From assembly GCF_011400295.1 (NCBI RefSeq), contig NZ_CP049859.1:1550001-1614000 (forward strand): a stretch of 64,000 nt of DNA. The letters are read 5' to 3'. Under the pieces are notes generated by a model, which saw only the letters and a list, made by a program, of their open reading frames with translations, searched no databases and was not told the origin of the DNA. Shown piece by piece: positions 31,832-45,850 of this stretch; the stretch's first letter is position 1; every line of letters starts with the position of its first letter. The translations under genes and the position numbers were made by a program. The DNA is from Erysipelothrix sp. HDW6A. Its GTDB lineage: Bacteria; Bacillota_I; Bacilli_A; Erysipelotrichales; Erysipelotrichaceae.

Positions 31832-32431
31832 TCATAAAGACTTTAATTTTTCATCAATTAATCCCAGTACATATGCTTTATCTTCTGGGTTATTTTCAAA
31901 ATCAAGATTATCAACATTAATTGTTAAGATTGGAGATAAATCATAATTATCAAAATACTTGCGGTATTCTGTATTTAATTTTTCCCAATATTCTCGTTCA
32001 ACAACTTGTTCATAATCACGACCACGTTTAGCAATACGACGCATTGCTTCATCAACACTAATTTCTAAATAAATCATAAGTTTTGGAACATGAACATGTT
32101 CCAACATATTTTGTAACAATTCGGTATAAATCTGGAATTCTTCATCTGACATTTCGTCACTTAAATTAAGCATTCTCGCGAAAATTGCATCACCATAAAT
32201 ACTATGATCCATAACAGCACGAGTAACATCTTTTGCTTTCTTAATATGTTCAAATCTTTTATTTAAAAAGAACACTTGTAGCGGAAAGGAATAACGCTCT
32301 CTATCATAATAAAACTTATCTAATACTGGATTATCTACTACTGGCTCTTCAAATGGCTCGTAGCCTTGCTGAGCGATTACATTCATCAAGGAGCTCTTTC
32401 CAACTCCTACAACACCCTCAATAACAATCAT
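31832..32431 (-). CDS. Deoxynucleoside kinase
   Basis: I chose the ATG at 32431 (MIVIEGVVGVGKSSLM), with AAAGAGG eight bases upstream; the open frame continues to 32500. The P-loop GVVGVGKS is at the very N-terminus, as in Dck/Dgk proteins. Further marks are YEPFEEPVVDNPVLDKFY, FPLQVFFLNKRFEHIKK and MDHSIYGDAIFARML (equivalent of the DRS motif, here DHS). The lid-like RIAKRGRDYEQ follows. It phosphorylates purine or other deoxynucleosides in salvage; the exact substrate cannot be told. Confidence 0.85.
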   Translation of the reverse strand: MIVIEGVVGVGKSSLMNVIAQQGYEPFEEPVVDNPVLDKFYYDRERYSFPLQVFFLNKRFEHIKKAKDVTRAVMDHSIYGDAIFARMLNLSDEMSDEEFQIYTELLQNMLEHVHVPKLMIYLEISVDEAMRRIAKRGRDYEQVVEREYWEKLNTEYRKYFDNYDLSPILTINVDNLDFENNPEDKAYVLGLIDEKLKSL

Positions 32432-32561
32432 GTCATAAACCTCTTTTCTCGATATAAAACGCAACACATCTTGATACGAAAATTCCATATTATTCACCAC
32501 GTTTTCATAAGTTGCATTCTAAGTTTATTATGACTAAAGAATAAATGCAAGAGTATTGCCG

Positions 32562-33482
32562 TTAATATTGTTGAAATGCTTGTAGATACTCTTCACATGC
32601 CCAATTTCGAAGACTTTCAGGTGCATCAATATAGATATTTGACCCACCACGAAGGATAAAAGTACGAGCTGCTTCATCATTCGCAAACTCTACTTCGAGA
32701 CGAAACTTGTGACTATCAATCCATGTAATCGTTTGGTTTTTTCCCCAAATATACTCACTCAAATAATCACGATCTTTTACAATCAAAGAAACCTTCACAG
32801 GTGATATCTTATATCCAAACTCTGAAAGAGATTGTCGATGACTAAATTCATCATCTTTAAGAAATTTAGTGTCCAGTACCTCAATAGAATTAATACGATT
32901 TATCTTCAAACTAAGGTATCTATTTTTCTCATCAAAGCCAAAAAGGTACCAAAGTTGATTTACGAGTACGAGTTCATACGGTTCAAAAAGATAGTTGTTC
33001 AGTGTTTGATGATTCTTTTGATATTCAATCCTAATCTTATGTTCCCTATCAATAGCATCCTCTAGCAACTCCAAATGTCTTTGGTAGGTTTGAGGATCTA
33101 CATTAAGCTGCACAGATTGGACAAAAGGATTTGAATTCACATCATTATAGTTTAGTTGTTGTGATAGTTTCGCTAAAGCTATTTGCATATCAGGTCCATA
33201 TACCGTTGTCTGCTGCATCATATTAGCAATAGCTTTCTTTAGAATTCTTCTTTGATTCATATCAAATGCTAATGGTTGAATCTGAGAACTTGATAAGAGG
33301 CGGTATCCACCTCCTGGTCCCATGATTGTCTCAATATGATATCCAGAATCAATTATTGTATCTTTGAGACGCTGAACAGCACGTGTGCTGATCTCAAGAG
33401 CATCGGATAACTCTTGTACAGATACAACACTACGTGCTGATAGAATATCTAACATGGATAAAGCATTGTTTAATTTACTCAT
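32562..33482 (-). CDS. WYL-domain transcriptional regulator
   Basis: A 306-residue protein with an N-terminal HTH_11 domain (NNALSMLDILSARSVVSVQE LSDALEISTRAVQRL). The WYL domain shows HKIRIEYQKNHQTLNNYLFE PYELVLVNQLWYLFGFDEKN, where the usual WYL triad reads LWYLFGFD. A C-terminal WCX-like end follows (FRLEVEFANDEAARTFILRG). WYL regulators sense ligands and often control metabolic or defence genes. Its start overlaps the upstream gene's stop by one base, so the pair works together. Confidence 0.85.
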   Translation of the reverse strand: MSKLNNALSMLDILSARSVVSVQELSDALEISTRAVQRLKDTIIDSGYHIETIMGPGGGYRLLSSSQIQPLAFDMNQRRILKKAIANMMQQTTVYGPDMQIALAKLSQQLNYNDVNSNPFVQSVQLNVDPQTYQRHLELLEDAIDREHKIRIEYQKNHQTLNNYLFEPYELVLVNQLWYLFGFDEKNRYLSLKINRINSIEVLDTKFLKDDEFSHRQSLSEFGYKISPVKVSLIVKDRDYLSEYIWGKNQTITWIDSHKFRLEVEFANDEAARTFILRGGSNIYIDAPESLRNWACEEYLQAFQQY

Positions 33483-34027
33483 TAAAGATTGTACCCTTTA
33501 ACAATATAACAGCGAGTCAACAAGTCGTTGAAGTCTCTGTCATTTCGACCAATTTGAACAAGACCACCCAAAGCAAGCTCAGGTAAGACGTTACTGACTT
33601 CGATGATACATTGGCGACTTAATAACTCTCCTCGGTTTACAGAGCCTGTAAATACGGTTCCTGAGAATTGTTGAATAAACTCAATATCAAACGCAATCCC
33701 ATAGTCTCGACTTATTGTCAATAAGTTTGGTTCTCTACTTCCAAAATAATCATAGAGAGTCTCAGCACCCATTACCACCAGTTGTCGTGGATCAGATATT
33801 ACAGTAGAAACTGTGTAGTCTTTGCTGTAGTGAGTGTTGTACTTTACTTCATTATAGAAGTCGATACTATCTTTCTCATTTTGAAACTTTAACGTAACAC
33901 TTACTGTCTCATCATAGTTCATTCCAAAGCGTTCCTGGAATCGTCCGTGTTGGTCACTGATAAACTGTGTTATAGTGTTTCCTTTCATTTCTAGCATTAA
34001 TTCTTGTAATGTATATCCTTGTGTCAT
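33482..34027 (-). CDS. Hypothetical protein coupled to the WYL regulator
   Basis: 181 residues from the ATG at 34027, preceded by AAGAGGTGATAAT; the frame opens upstream to 34090. The product begins MTQGYTLQELMLEMKGNTIT QF and contains YDETVSVTLKFQNEKDSIDF, NLLTISRDYGIAFDIEFIQQ and LALGGLVQIGRNDRDFNDLL. It is soluble and I do not recognise it. The one-base overlap with the WYL gene suggests a shared function. Confidence 0.55.
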   Translation of the reverse strand: MTQGYTLQELMLEMKGNTITQFISDQHGRFQERFGMNYDETVSVTLKFQNEKDSIDFYNEVKYNTHYSKDYTVSTVISDPRQLVVMGAETLYDYFGSREPNLLTISRDYGIAFDIEFIQQFSGTVFTGSVNRGELLSRQCIIEVSNVLPELALGGLVQIGRNDRDFNDLLTRCYIVKGYNL

Positions 34028-34095
34028 GATTATCACCTCTTGACTCAAGTATATAACTATTATACGACATTTAACGTCATATACTATCATTAAAC

Positions 34096-34127
34096 TAAAA
34101 AAACAAGGTCTCTTTCGAAACCTTGTC
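34096..34127 (-). terminator. Intrinsic terminator of the ABC importer operon
   Basis: On the minus strand ACAAGGTTTC pairs with GAGACCTTGT, one mismatch, followed by TTTTTTT. It is 15 bases past the stop of the substrate-binding protein gene. Confidence 0.8.
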
Positions 34128-34141
34128 TTTGAACTTAGAAA

Positions 34142-35413
34142 TTATTGATTCCAAGTGTCTTTCATTTCTGCCTTATAGCCTTCTAATGTTTCTTTAACAT
34201 CCTTGTCTTTATTAACAAGAAGGTCTTCAACAATTTTACCTGATAATTGGTACGCAGGATCTGAGTTTTCAATTACTGGTAATGGGAATAAGTTCTTTGT
34301 TGCTTCTGCAATTAATGGAGCAACTTTTGATTCTGATTCAGCATATGCTTTATCATTTTGTACTGATGTACGTACTGGCATATAACCTGTACTTGATGCC
34401 CAGTCTAATTGAGATTCTTTAGAAACTAAGTGTTTCATGTATAAGAATGCTGCTGTACGTTGTTCAGGAGTTGCTTCTGAGAACATGTAGATATCTGTAC
34501 CTTGTTGTAAGTTAACTTCACTTGGACGTAATGCTACACCGTATTCAAATTTTCCTTCTGAACCTTTTCTAACATGGCTTTCTCCAGCCATTGAGCCGAT
34601 ATTCATAGCGATTTTTTGTTCACCAAATGGTCCTGAAAGATATTTATCGGAACCAGCGATACGGAAGTAGCCTTCTTTAATACCATCTTGGTAGTATTTG
34701 ATTAAATTGACACTTGCGTCACTTGTAATGTCAAGATCTTTATTGAATTCTACGCCTGCTTCTTTCATTCCAATTGAGTAATAGTTTGTTAATGAATCGA
34801 AACCAACACCAACTACTTCACCATTTGATTTTTCATAGATTGTTTTTGAAGCTTCTTTTAGTTCTTCCATTGTTGTAGGAACTTCCACTCCATATTGTGC
34901 TAATAAATCTTTGTTATAGTAAAGAACTTCTGTTGATTTGTTGAAAGGCATACCATATTGTTTTCCATCAATTTTAGCACCGTCTAATAATGCTTTGTTG
35001 ATATCGTCAATATCTTTGATACCTAAATCTGAGTGATTCATGTATGGGTCAATGTCTACTAATAGATTTGCAACAGTTGCTGCTGTCCATAACCAGTTTG
35101 GATATGCTTGAGTAATTGTTGGTAAATCTTTAGGTGATTGCATTGCAGCATTAATTTTACTTTGAAGATCTTGGTATTTTGATTGGTTTAACAATTCAAT
35201 TTTAATTTTTGGATTATCTGCCATAAATTTTTCAGTGATTCTTGTTAAAGATTCTTCTTGTGCACCGTTCATTGCGTGCCAGAATGTTACCGTTACATCT
35301 TCTTTAATTTCAGTTACGATTGATGCATCATCTTTTGATGCTGGTTTACTTGAACACCCTACTAATACGAGTACTGCAAGTAATACAACTAAAAACTTTT
35401 TAATACTTTTCAT
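34142..35413 (-). CDS. Sugar ABC transporter substrate-binding lipoprotein (UgpB-like)
   Basis: 423 residues from the ATG at 35413, which has GAAGGAGA upstream. The lipobox is VLVGCSSKP. The mature part is a family 1 extracellular solute-binding protein: VTVTFWHAMNGAQEESLTRI TEKF, LPTITQAYPNWLWTAATVAN, YGMPFNKSTEVLYYNKDLLA and SREVSKE-like LVSKESQLDWASSTGYMPVR. This pattern is close to UgpB (glycerol-3-phosphate or glycerophosphodiester binding). It is the last gene of the operon. Strong expression is expected for a binding protein. Confidence 0.85.
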   Translation of the reverse strand: MKSIKKFLVVLLAVLVLVGCSSKPASKDDASIVTEIKEDVTVTFWHAMNGAQEESLTRITEKFMADNPKIKIELLNQSKYQDLQSKINAAMQSPKDLPTITQAYPNWLWTAATVANLLVDIDPYMNHSDLGIKDIDDINKALLDGAKIDGKQYGMPFNKSTEVLYYNKDLLAQYGVEVPTTMEELKEASKTIYEKSNGEVVGVGFDSLTNYYSIGMKEAGVEFNKDLDITSDASVNLIKYYQDGIKEGYFRIAGSDKYLSGPFGEQKIAMNIGSMAGESHVRKGSEGKFEYGVALRPSEVNLQQGTDIYMFSEATPEQRTAAFLYMKHLVSKESQLDWASSTGYMPVRTSVQNDKAYAESESKVAPLIAEATKNLFPLPVIENSDPAYQLSGKIVEDLLVNKDKDVKETLEGYKAEMKDTWNQ

Positions 35414-35424
35414 GAGTATCTCCT

Positions 35425-36687
35425 TCAAATAGTTTCTCCTCGGATTGGTAAATGTCTCAAACCATGTTTGTTTTCCAGTCTTTCTGGATGCAAACTATGA
35501 ATTGGGACTAACAGTTTTGGCGAAATTCGATCAACAATTTCCTCCAAATCTTCTACGAATGCATGACCCGTACATGCTAATCGTACAAAATCTATATTGT
35601 TTGCTGCCAACATATCTAAGAATGGTTGGTAAGCAGGATCAAATTCACCTAATGGTGACGCGTCGCTATGGATATAGACACCACCTCCTTTAAGATTTTC
35701 ATAGTTATCCACAACTTGCCATAAATAATGACCTGTGTCATCTAACAAATCCTTGTAATCTAAACGTTTGCTTTCATCAAGTTTGTAGTCTGTATCATCA
35801 TTTTGATAATACCAAGCATCGATGTTTAAACATTCCTTAAGAATGTGTGCATAAGATGCTTCTAGTACGACTTGACGTGGTGCATGTTCTACAATTGCAG
35901 CAAGACGTTTGACATTACCTGGATATGTGTTAAATGTAACTTGTTTTCCATCATTCTCGTTTACACAAGCAATGATTTTCTCTAAGAGTTCGGCTTCACT
36001 ATTGATTCGATTTACATTTCTGTCATCATCAAAACTTATCGAAACTCCCTCAATAATTAAGATATCTGTTCCGTGTACTCTTTCACAGTATGCAAGCGAA
36101 TCAGCTCTATCATAACCGTGTAAACGTAAATCACCAGTATAAGCAATTTGTAAATCTGGTGTTGTAATAATCATACCACATGCACCGTATGCATCGTGGT
36201 CGACACGCATCACTTGAACGTTAATATCTCCAACCGTAATCGTTTCTAAATTGTCTAATGGAATAATATTTCTAACGCTTGTACCATCATAGCTTGGTAA
36301 AAGGAAATCTCCTTTAGCGTTAAGACTCTCAAGCAGTACTTTTGTTTCTTTAAGTGCGTACATTGGAATTGCAGGATCTGAATAATTGACCATGCGAGTA
36401 TGATCTAAATGACAGTGACTGATAAAAATAGCAGTGTTTTCAGCATCTAAATCTTTTGCTTCTTGATAACCCATGCGTGGGTCGTATACATGATTCAACT
36501 CAGGAATTAAACCTGTTTCTAATAGGCTTAAAAGACTATCATCTTTCAATTGAATCTCTGGATTGTATTCAGTACCAAAATCAAAGAAAATTCTTGACTT
36601 TCCATATCGCACCTCAATAATCGTACCACCTATTGTAAGCACACCGCTATGAAATGTTAATGTTGTTTTCTTATCCTTTAATACCAT
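35425..36687 (-). CDS. MBL-fold metallohydrolase in the ABC importer operon
   Basis: About 420 residues from the ATG at 36687; GGGGG is the ribosome site and the start lies within the permease gene's end. The metal site is FISHCHLDHTR, then later DHDAYGACGMII, AYTGDLRLHG with the bridging Asp, and LVPIHSLHPE at the end. The layout resembles the RNase J/beta-CASP group (C-terminal HSLHP as in the ribonuclease J His). A role in RNA or in hydrolysing the imported phospho-compound are both possible. Its place between permease and binding-protein genes favours the second. Confidence 0.7.
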   Translation of the reverse strand: MVLKDKKTTLTFHSGVLTIGGTIIEVRYGKSRIFFDFGTEYNPEIQLKDDSLLSLLETGLIPELNHVYDPRMGYQEAKDLDAENTAIFISHCHLDHTRMVNYSDPAIPMYALKETKVLLESLNAKGDFLLPSYDGTSVRNIIPLDNLETITVGDINVQVMRVDHDAYGACGMIITTPDLQIAYTGDLRLHGYDRADSLAYCERVHGTDILIIEGVSISFDDDRNVNRINSEAELLEKIIACVNENDGKQVTFNTYPGNVKRLAAIVEHAPRQVVLEASYAHILKECLNIDAWYYQNDDTDYKLDESKRLDYKDLLDDTGHYLWQVVDNYENLKGGGVYIHSDASPLGEFDPAYQPFLDMLAANNIDFVRLACTGHAFVEDLEEIVDRISPKLLVPIHSLHPERLENKHGLRHLPIRGETI

Positions 36688-37489
36688 TCTTAGCAACCCC
36701 CTGAATAATTTGCTTTCTGAATACTAGATAAATAATAATAATTGGAATAATAGTTAGTGTTGCTGCTGCCATTTGTAAATGGACATCACTACCACTCTCA
36801 GTAGTAAAAGCAGAAAGACCATTATTCAATAATCGTAATTCTTTTTGGTTTGTTACAAGCAATGGCCATAGGAATGAGTTCCATCCAGAAATAAAGCTAA
36901 GGATACCAACTGTAACTAAGGCAGGTTTTGTAAGTGGGATTAAAATTTTACCAATAAATTCAATATCTCCACATCCATCAATTTTCGCAGCTTTGTAATA
37001 TGAGCTTGGAATACTCTTCAAGTAGTTTTGAAGGTAGAAAATATAGAATACACTCGCTAACGATGGAATAATAAGTGCCCAATATGTATCAATTAATTGT
37101 AACTTTGCAATTGTTAAGAAGTTTGTAAAAACAATTGACTCGTATGGAACCATAAGTAAGGAAACCATAATAAGTGTTACAAGATTTTTATGTTTGAATT
37201 CTAGTTTAACTAATGCAAAGCCAGCTAATACTGATGTTACTAAAATACCTGCTGTTGTTGTTAAAGAAACAAAAACTGTATTGAAGAAGTAACGAATAAA
37301 TGGAGCCTTTGCAAAGACCAAATCATAGTTAATAAACTGTGGGTTGGCAGGGATTAATGTTGGTGGAATACTTACCGCTTCTTGATAAGTCATCAATCCA
37401 GCTAAAACCATGTACACGAATGGGAAAATGGTTACGATAGCCATAAAGATTACAAAAAGAATACCAACTGTGTTTACAACTTTTTTCAT
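36671..37489 (-). CDS. Sugar ABC transporter permease (UgpE/MalG-like)
   Basis: A 272-residue membrane protein with six spans, starting KVVNTVGILFVIFMAIVTIF PFV. The EAA loop is YYKAAKIDGCGDIEFIGKIL IPLTKPAL, with the EAA Glu replaced by Lys/Ala as in several sugar permeases. The N-terminus MVLAGLMTYQEAVSIPPTLI P is typical of MalG/UgpE. It pairs with the other permease to form the channel. Confidence 0.85.
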   Translation of the reverse strand: MKKVVNTVGILFVIFMAIVTIFPFVYMVLAGLMTYQEAVSIPPTLIPANPQFINYDLVFAKAPFIRYFFNTVFVSLTTTAGILVTSVLAGFALVKLEFKHKNLVTLIMVSLLMVPYESIVFTNFLTIAKLQLIDTYWALIIPSLASVFYIFYLQNYLKSIPSSYYKAAKIDGCGDIEFIGKILIPLTKPALVTVGILSFISGWNSFLWPLLVTNQKELRLLNNGLSAFTTESGSDVHLQMAAATLTIIPIIIIYLVFRKQIIQGVAKNGIKG

Positions 37490-37490
37490 A

Positions 37491-38399
37491 CTATTCTTCC
37501 ACCTTTCTTAAGAGTTTATTTTGCACAAATGTAAACAATAAGATAAGGATGAACAGAATAACTGTAGCTGCCATAGCGACCCCTGGACGCTGAGCAACGT
37601 GGAACTTATCATAGATATAATACACTGCAGTTTGAGCACTATTCGCTGGACCAGCAGATCCTCCAAACAGAGCATATACTTGGGAATAAACCTTGAATGC
37701 ACTAATAAAGTTTACTGTTAGTAAGAATGTAACTGTAGGTATTAATTGAGGTAAGGTAATACGGTAGAACTTCTCCCAATTACTTGCCCCAAACATATCA
37801 GCTACTTTATAGTATTCTTCTGAAATATTACGTAGACCTGCAAGAAGGATAATGATGTTAAATGCAAGGCCTGACCAAACACCAAAGATAATGAGTGTTG
37901 TTAAAGCCATTGCTGGATTATCCAACCAGTTTACTGCAGGTACATTGAACCAGCTAAGTATATGGTTAATAATTCCGTAATCACCGTTAAAGAAATATTT
38001 AAATACAATACCAATAGCTAATGTACTTGTTACATAAGGAATAAAGAAGATTGTTTCAAATACACTTTGAATTTTTGTCTTCTTAATCTTTTCAAATACT
38101 AACCATGAGATAAGTAATGAAATAACAAGACAGATAGGAACAACGAAGAATGCATAGATTGCAGTATTCTTCATTGCAGTTTGAAATACACTGTCATTAA
38201 TTACTCGGACATAGTTATCAAATCCAGTAAAACTGAGATTTAATAAGGTTCCTTTTTGTAATGATAACCAAAAAGAACGAATTAAAGGATAGATATTGAA
38301 TAATCCAACAATAAGCAATGTAGGCAATAAATAAAGCCAAGCTTTTGGTTGGTTTTCAGCGCTATAGGCAGTAAACTTTCTTTTTATCGAGTTGAACAT
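37491..38399 (-). CDS. Sugar ABC transporter permease (UgpA/MalF-like)
   Basis: A 302-residue membrane protein with six spans: AWLYLLPTLLIVGLFNIYPL, then FFVVPICLVISLLISWLV and others. The EAA loop reads EEYYKVADMFGASNWEKFYR ITLPQLIPT, and the tail ends in PGVAMAATVILFILILLFTF VQNK. This is the UgpA/LacF/MsmF type. It is preceded by the ATPase gene with a 1-base overlap and followed 2 bases later by the second permease. Confidence 0.85.
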   Translation of the reverse strand: MFNSIKRKFTAYSAENQPKAWLYLLPTLLIVGLFNIYPLIRSFWLSLQKGTLLNLSFTGFDNYVRVINDSVFQTAMKNTAIYAFFVVPICLVISLLISWLVFEKIKKTKIQSVFETIFFIPYVTSTLAIGIVFKYFFNGDYGIINHILSWFNVPAVNWLDNPAMALTTLIIFGVWSGLAFNIIILLAGLRNISEEYYKVADMFGASNWEKFYRITLPQLIPTVTFLLTVNFISAFKVYSQVYALFGGSAGPANSAQTAVYYIYDKFHVAQRPGVAMAATVILFILILLFTFVQNKLLRKVEE

Positions 38400-39472
38400 T
38401 AATAAACACGCTCCCCTGTTTCTTTAAAGAGATAAATACGTGGATAATTAAATGAACATTTAATTACATCACCATGGTTAATCATTTCATCAATTGTTAC
38501 GATTGATTTTGCATGTTCACCATCTAATTTAAAGTTTAGAATACGTTCACGTCCAATTAATTCAACACTATCAACTGTTACTTCAAATAGTGATGATTCT
38601 TGATTGACATGAATATCTTCAGGACGTACACCTAATAGGTATTTTCCATCTGATAATTCTTGTTTAAAGCGTTCAGGAATAAAATCACTTGTACTAAATT
38701 CAAAGTCACTACCTTTGACACTTCCATTAGCAATATCGACTGGTAAGATATTGATGACTGGGTTTCCAATAAATTTAGCAACAAATAGATTATTTGGCTC
38801 TAAATATAAGTTTTGAGGGTCATCATGTTGTTGAATGACACCTTCATCCATAAGAACAATTTTGTCACTAATTGATAACGCTTCCTCTTGGTCATGAGTA
38901 ACAAAAATTGTAGTAATCCCAACTTCTTTAACTAAACGACGAATCTCCTCACGAATTCGTAGTCGTAGACGAGCATCAAGATTTGATAATGGTTCATCAA
39001 GTAATAAAATGTTTGGATTTTGTACAAGTGCACGTGTAATCGCAACACGTTGTTGTTGTCCACCAGACATTGTACCTGGTTTCTTATTTTCTAATTCTTC
39101 AATACTTGTTAGCTTCATAAATTTACGAGCAATTTTTTCAGCTTCCTCTTTTGGAATTTTCTTTTCACCTACACGTAATGGGAACATAACATTCTCCAAT
39201 ACTGTCATATGTGGGTAAAGAGCGTAGTTTTGGAATACAAAACCGATGTCACGATCTTTAGGGTGTTTATCAATCATAGTGACGCCGTTGTTTAGAATAT
39301 CCCCTTCTGTTGGATCGAGTAATCCTGCAATTAAGTTTAGGATTGTAGTCTTACCACAACCTGATGGTCCTAGCAAACAAATTAAGTCACCTTCTTCAAC
39401 TGTAAAGTTAACTTTCTTGAGAGCTTCAAAGCCATTATCAAATACCTTTCGCAAGTCTCTGATTTCAATCAT
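38399..39472 (-). CDS. Sugar ABC transporter ATP-binding protein (UgpC/MsmX-like)
   Basis: A 357-residue ATPase. Walker A is LLGPSGCGKTTIL, Q-loop FVFQNYALYPHMTV, signature MSGGQQQRVAITRAL, Walker B NILLLDEPLSNLDARLR, switch His FVTHDQEEAL. The C-terminal ~110 residues (KYLLGVRPEDIHV, ELIGRERILNFKL) form the OB-type regulatory domain of MalK/UgpC. First gene of the importer operon. Such ATPases may serve several sugar importers. Confidence 0.9.
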   Translation of the reverse strand: MIEIRDLRKVFDNGFEALKKVNFTVEEGDLICLLGPSGCGKTTILNLIAGLLDPTEGDILNNGVTMIDKHPKDRDIGFVFQNYALYPHMTVLENVMFPLRVGEKKIPKEEAEKIARKFMKLTSIEELENKKPGTMSGGQQQRVAITRALVQNPNILLLDEPLSNLDARLRLRIREEIRRLVKEVGITTIFVTHDQEEALSISDKIVLMDEGVIQQHDDPQNLYLEPNNLFVAKFIGNPVINILPVDIANGSVKGSDFEFSTSDFIPERFKQELSDGKYLLGVRPEDIHVNQESSLFEVTVDSVELIGRERILNFKLDGEHAKSIVTIDEMINHGDVIKCSFNYPRIYLFKETGERVY

Positions 39473-39848
39473 TTACGTTCCTCCTAGTAGTAAATTTCGA
39501 TTAATTAATGAGTTTTATAATAAAAAACCTCACACTTATTATACAACAACTATCTTATTTATAACATGTGTTTCAAAATATTCATTACCTCATACTCACC
39601 CCTGTATTATACCATCTAATGTTAAAAATTGGTGAAAACATTGTTATATAACATTAAATTATAGCATACAAATGAGAATAGATAAGTATTCTTAACGATT
39701 TCACATTATATGGTTGTTAATACTATTATATAACATATGAATTCATTGAATATGATCTTTTGTTAACATTCATAAAAAATAAGCTAGGAACATCATTATA
39801 TCATTATAATCAAGGGATATACAGTACCAATATACGAACTTTAAGCAC
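39473..39848. other. Intergenic region upstream of the importer operon
   Basis: About 375 very AT-rich bases between the importer operon and the rRNA operon terminator. It holds the TTATATAACA repeats and presumably the importer promoter. No gene or RNA is visible. Confidence 0.6.
39642..39735. repeat. Operator-like palindromes upstream of the ABC importer
   Basis: TGTTATATAACA, a perfect 12-bp palindrome, lies at 39642-39653. TTATATAACA recurs at 39726-39735. The copies are 170-260 bases upstream of the ATPase start. They may bind a local regulator; none is encoded adjacent. Confidence 0.4.
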
Positions 39849-39875
39849 AAAAAAAAGAACACCGAGAAGGTGTTC
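39849..39875 (-). terminator. Intrinsic terminator of the rRNA operon
   Basis: On the minus strand GAACACC/GGTGTTC with a 5-base loop is followed by eight T. It is directly after the 5S 3' end. Confidence 0.9.
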
Positions 39876-39880
39876 CGAAT

Positions 39881-39995
39881 TACCTGGCAATGAGCTATCT
39901 TCACTAGAGCGTGCCTAGCTATTGTCGCCGCTAAAGTGCTTAACTTCTGTGTTCGGGATGGGAACAGGTGTGACCACTTCGCAACTATCACCAGA
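39881..39995 (-). rRNA. rrf: 5S ribosomal RNA
   Basis: About 115 bases with the conserved 5S core on the minus strand (CACCTGTTCCCATCCCGAAC, then GAAGTTAAGC). The ends CTGGTGATAG and GCCAGGTAA are complementary and make helix I. Last gene of the operon. Confidence 0.9.
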
Positions 39996-40025
39996 TCAAT
40001 TGCTTTTACTGAGAGATAATCTCTC

Positions 40026-43173
<3,148 letters not shown>

Positions 43174-43218
43174 CAAAGATCATTCATTTCTTCTGAGATT
43201 CTTATTAAAAAGCCTCTC

Positions 43219-44889
<1,671 letters not shown>

Positions 44890-44928
44890 CAAAGACCTTT
44901 TTGCGCCTCGTTCCCTTAGCGCTTGTAC

Positions 44929-44957
44929 ATAATATCATTCATTCTATTCACTGTCAA
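44929..44957 (-). promoter_or_regulatory. rRNA operon promoter
   Basis: On the minus strand TTGACA (44952-44957), a 17-bp spacer, TATTAT (44929-44934). The bases upstream are A/T runs like an UP element. It lies about 120 bases before the 16S 5' end. Confidence 0.9.
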
Positions 44958-45037
44958 CGCTTTTAACAACTTTTTATTTTTTATTTTCATTTTCTTCACA
45001 TCTACACCATTTTATCCCTCTAAACACTGCGTTTTAG

Positions 45038-45078
45038 AAAAAAAGAAACACTATAACTTCTAATAAATTATAGTGTTT
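45038..45078 (-). terminator. Intrinsic terminator of the aromatic amino acid ABC operon
   Basis: Perfect 11-bp stem AAACACTATAA/TTATAGTGTTT followed on the minus strand by a T-run. It overlaps the stop codon of the ATPase gene. Confidence 0.9.
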
Positions 45079-45850
45079 CGACAAAAGAATTCTCATATTC
45101 CATAAACATATTAATTAACTGGTCTCTATTAAGCCGTTGTTTTTCTTCACCTTTAATATCATGGATGATTTTACCTTCATGAAACATCAACAATCTGCTT
45201 CCATATTCCAAGGCATGGTTTAGATTATGAGTTACCATAACAGATGTAATGTTTTTCTCTTTTATCATCTTATCTGTTAAGGCCATAATTGCCTCCGAAC
45301 TTTTAGGATCAAGAGCAGCAGTATGTTCATCCAAAAGAAGTACATCTGGATTATTCATGAGTGCCATTAATAAGGATAGAGCTTGACGCTGTCCACCAGA
45401 CAATTGTGCAACCTTTACATCCAGTTTATCTTCTAAGTTCATATCTAAAGTTTTCAATAGTTCTATGAAATGTTTTCTCTCATCTTGAGTAGATAATTTT
45501 CTTAGCGTGAAAAGCTTCCCTTTACCTGAAGCTAGCGATAAGTTTTCGATCACAGTTAAGGAAGGAGATGTTCCTGCAAGAGGGTCTTGGTAAACGCGTG
45601 AGATTCGTTTGAATCGTTGAAATCCTTTAATCTTCAACAAATTTTGTTTATCAAACTCAATGAAGCCATCATCAGGTTTAAGTTGACCACAAATTAAATT
45701 AAGCAATGTTGACTTGCCAGATCCATTGGACCCAATGATAGTAACAAACTCTCCTTTTTCTATTTCTAAGTTTAAATCATTATATAAGGAAGACTCTGCA
45801 CTCGTTCCACCATTAAATGTCTTATCTATATTCTTTAATGTTAACATCAT
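45068..45850 (-). CDS. ABC transporter ATP-binding protein, aromatic amino acid-type importer
   Basis: A 260-residue ATPase. Walker A IIGSNGSGKSTLLN, Q-loop SRVYQDPLAGTSPSLTVIEN, signature QLSGGQRQALSLLMAL, Walker B VLLLDEHTAALDPKSSEAI, switch MVTHNLNHALEYG. The DEHTAALDPK form is typical of the ATPase that partners LivH-like permeases and ABC_sub_bind proteins (TrpXYZ-type systems of streptococci). Last gene of the operon with a 4-base overlap to the permease gene. Confidence 0.85.
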   Translation of the reverse strand: MMLTLKNIDKTFNGGTSAESSLYNDLNLEIEKGEFVTIIGSNGSGKSTLLNLICGQLKPDDGFIEFDKQNLLKIKGFQRFKRISRVYQDPLAGTSPSLTVIENLSLASGKGKLFTLRKLSTQDERKHFIELLKTLDMNLEDKLDVKVAQLSGGQRQALSLLMALMNNPDVLLLDEHTAALDPKSSEAIMALTDKMIKEKNITSVMVTHNLNHALEYGSRLLMFHEGKIIHDIKGEEKQRLNRDQLINMFMEYENSFVETL

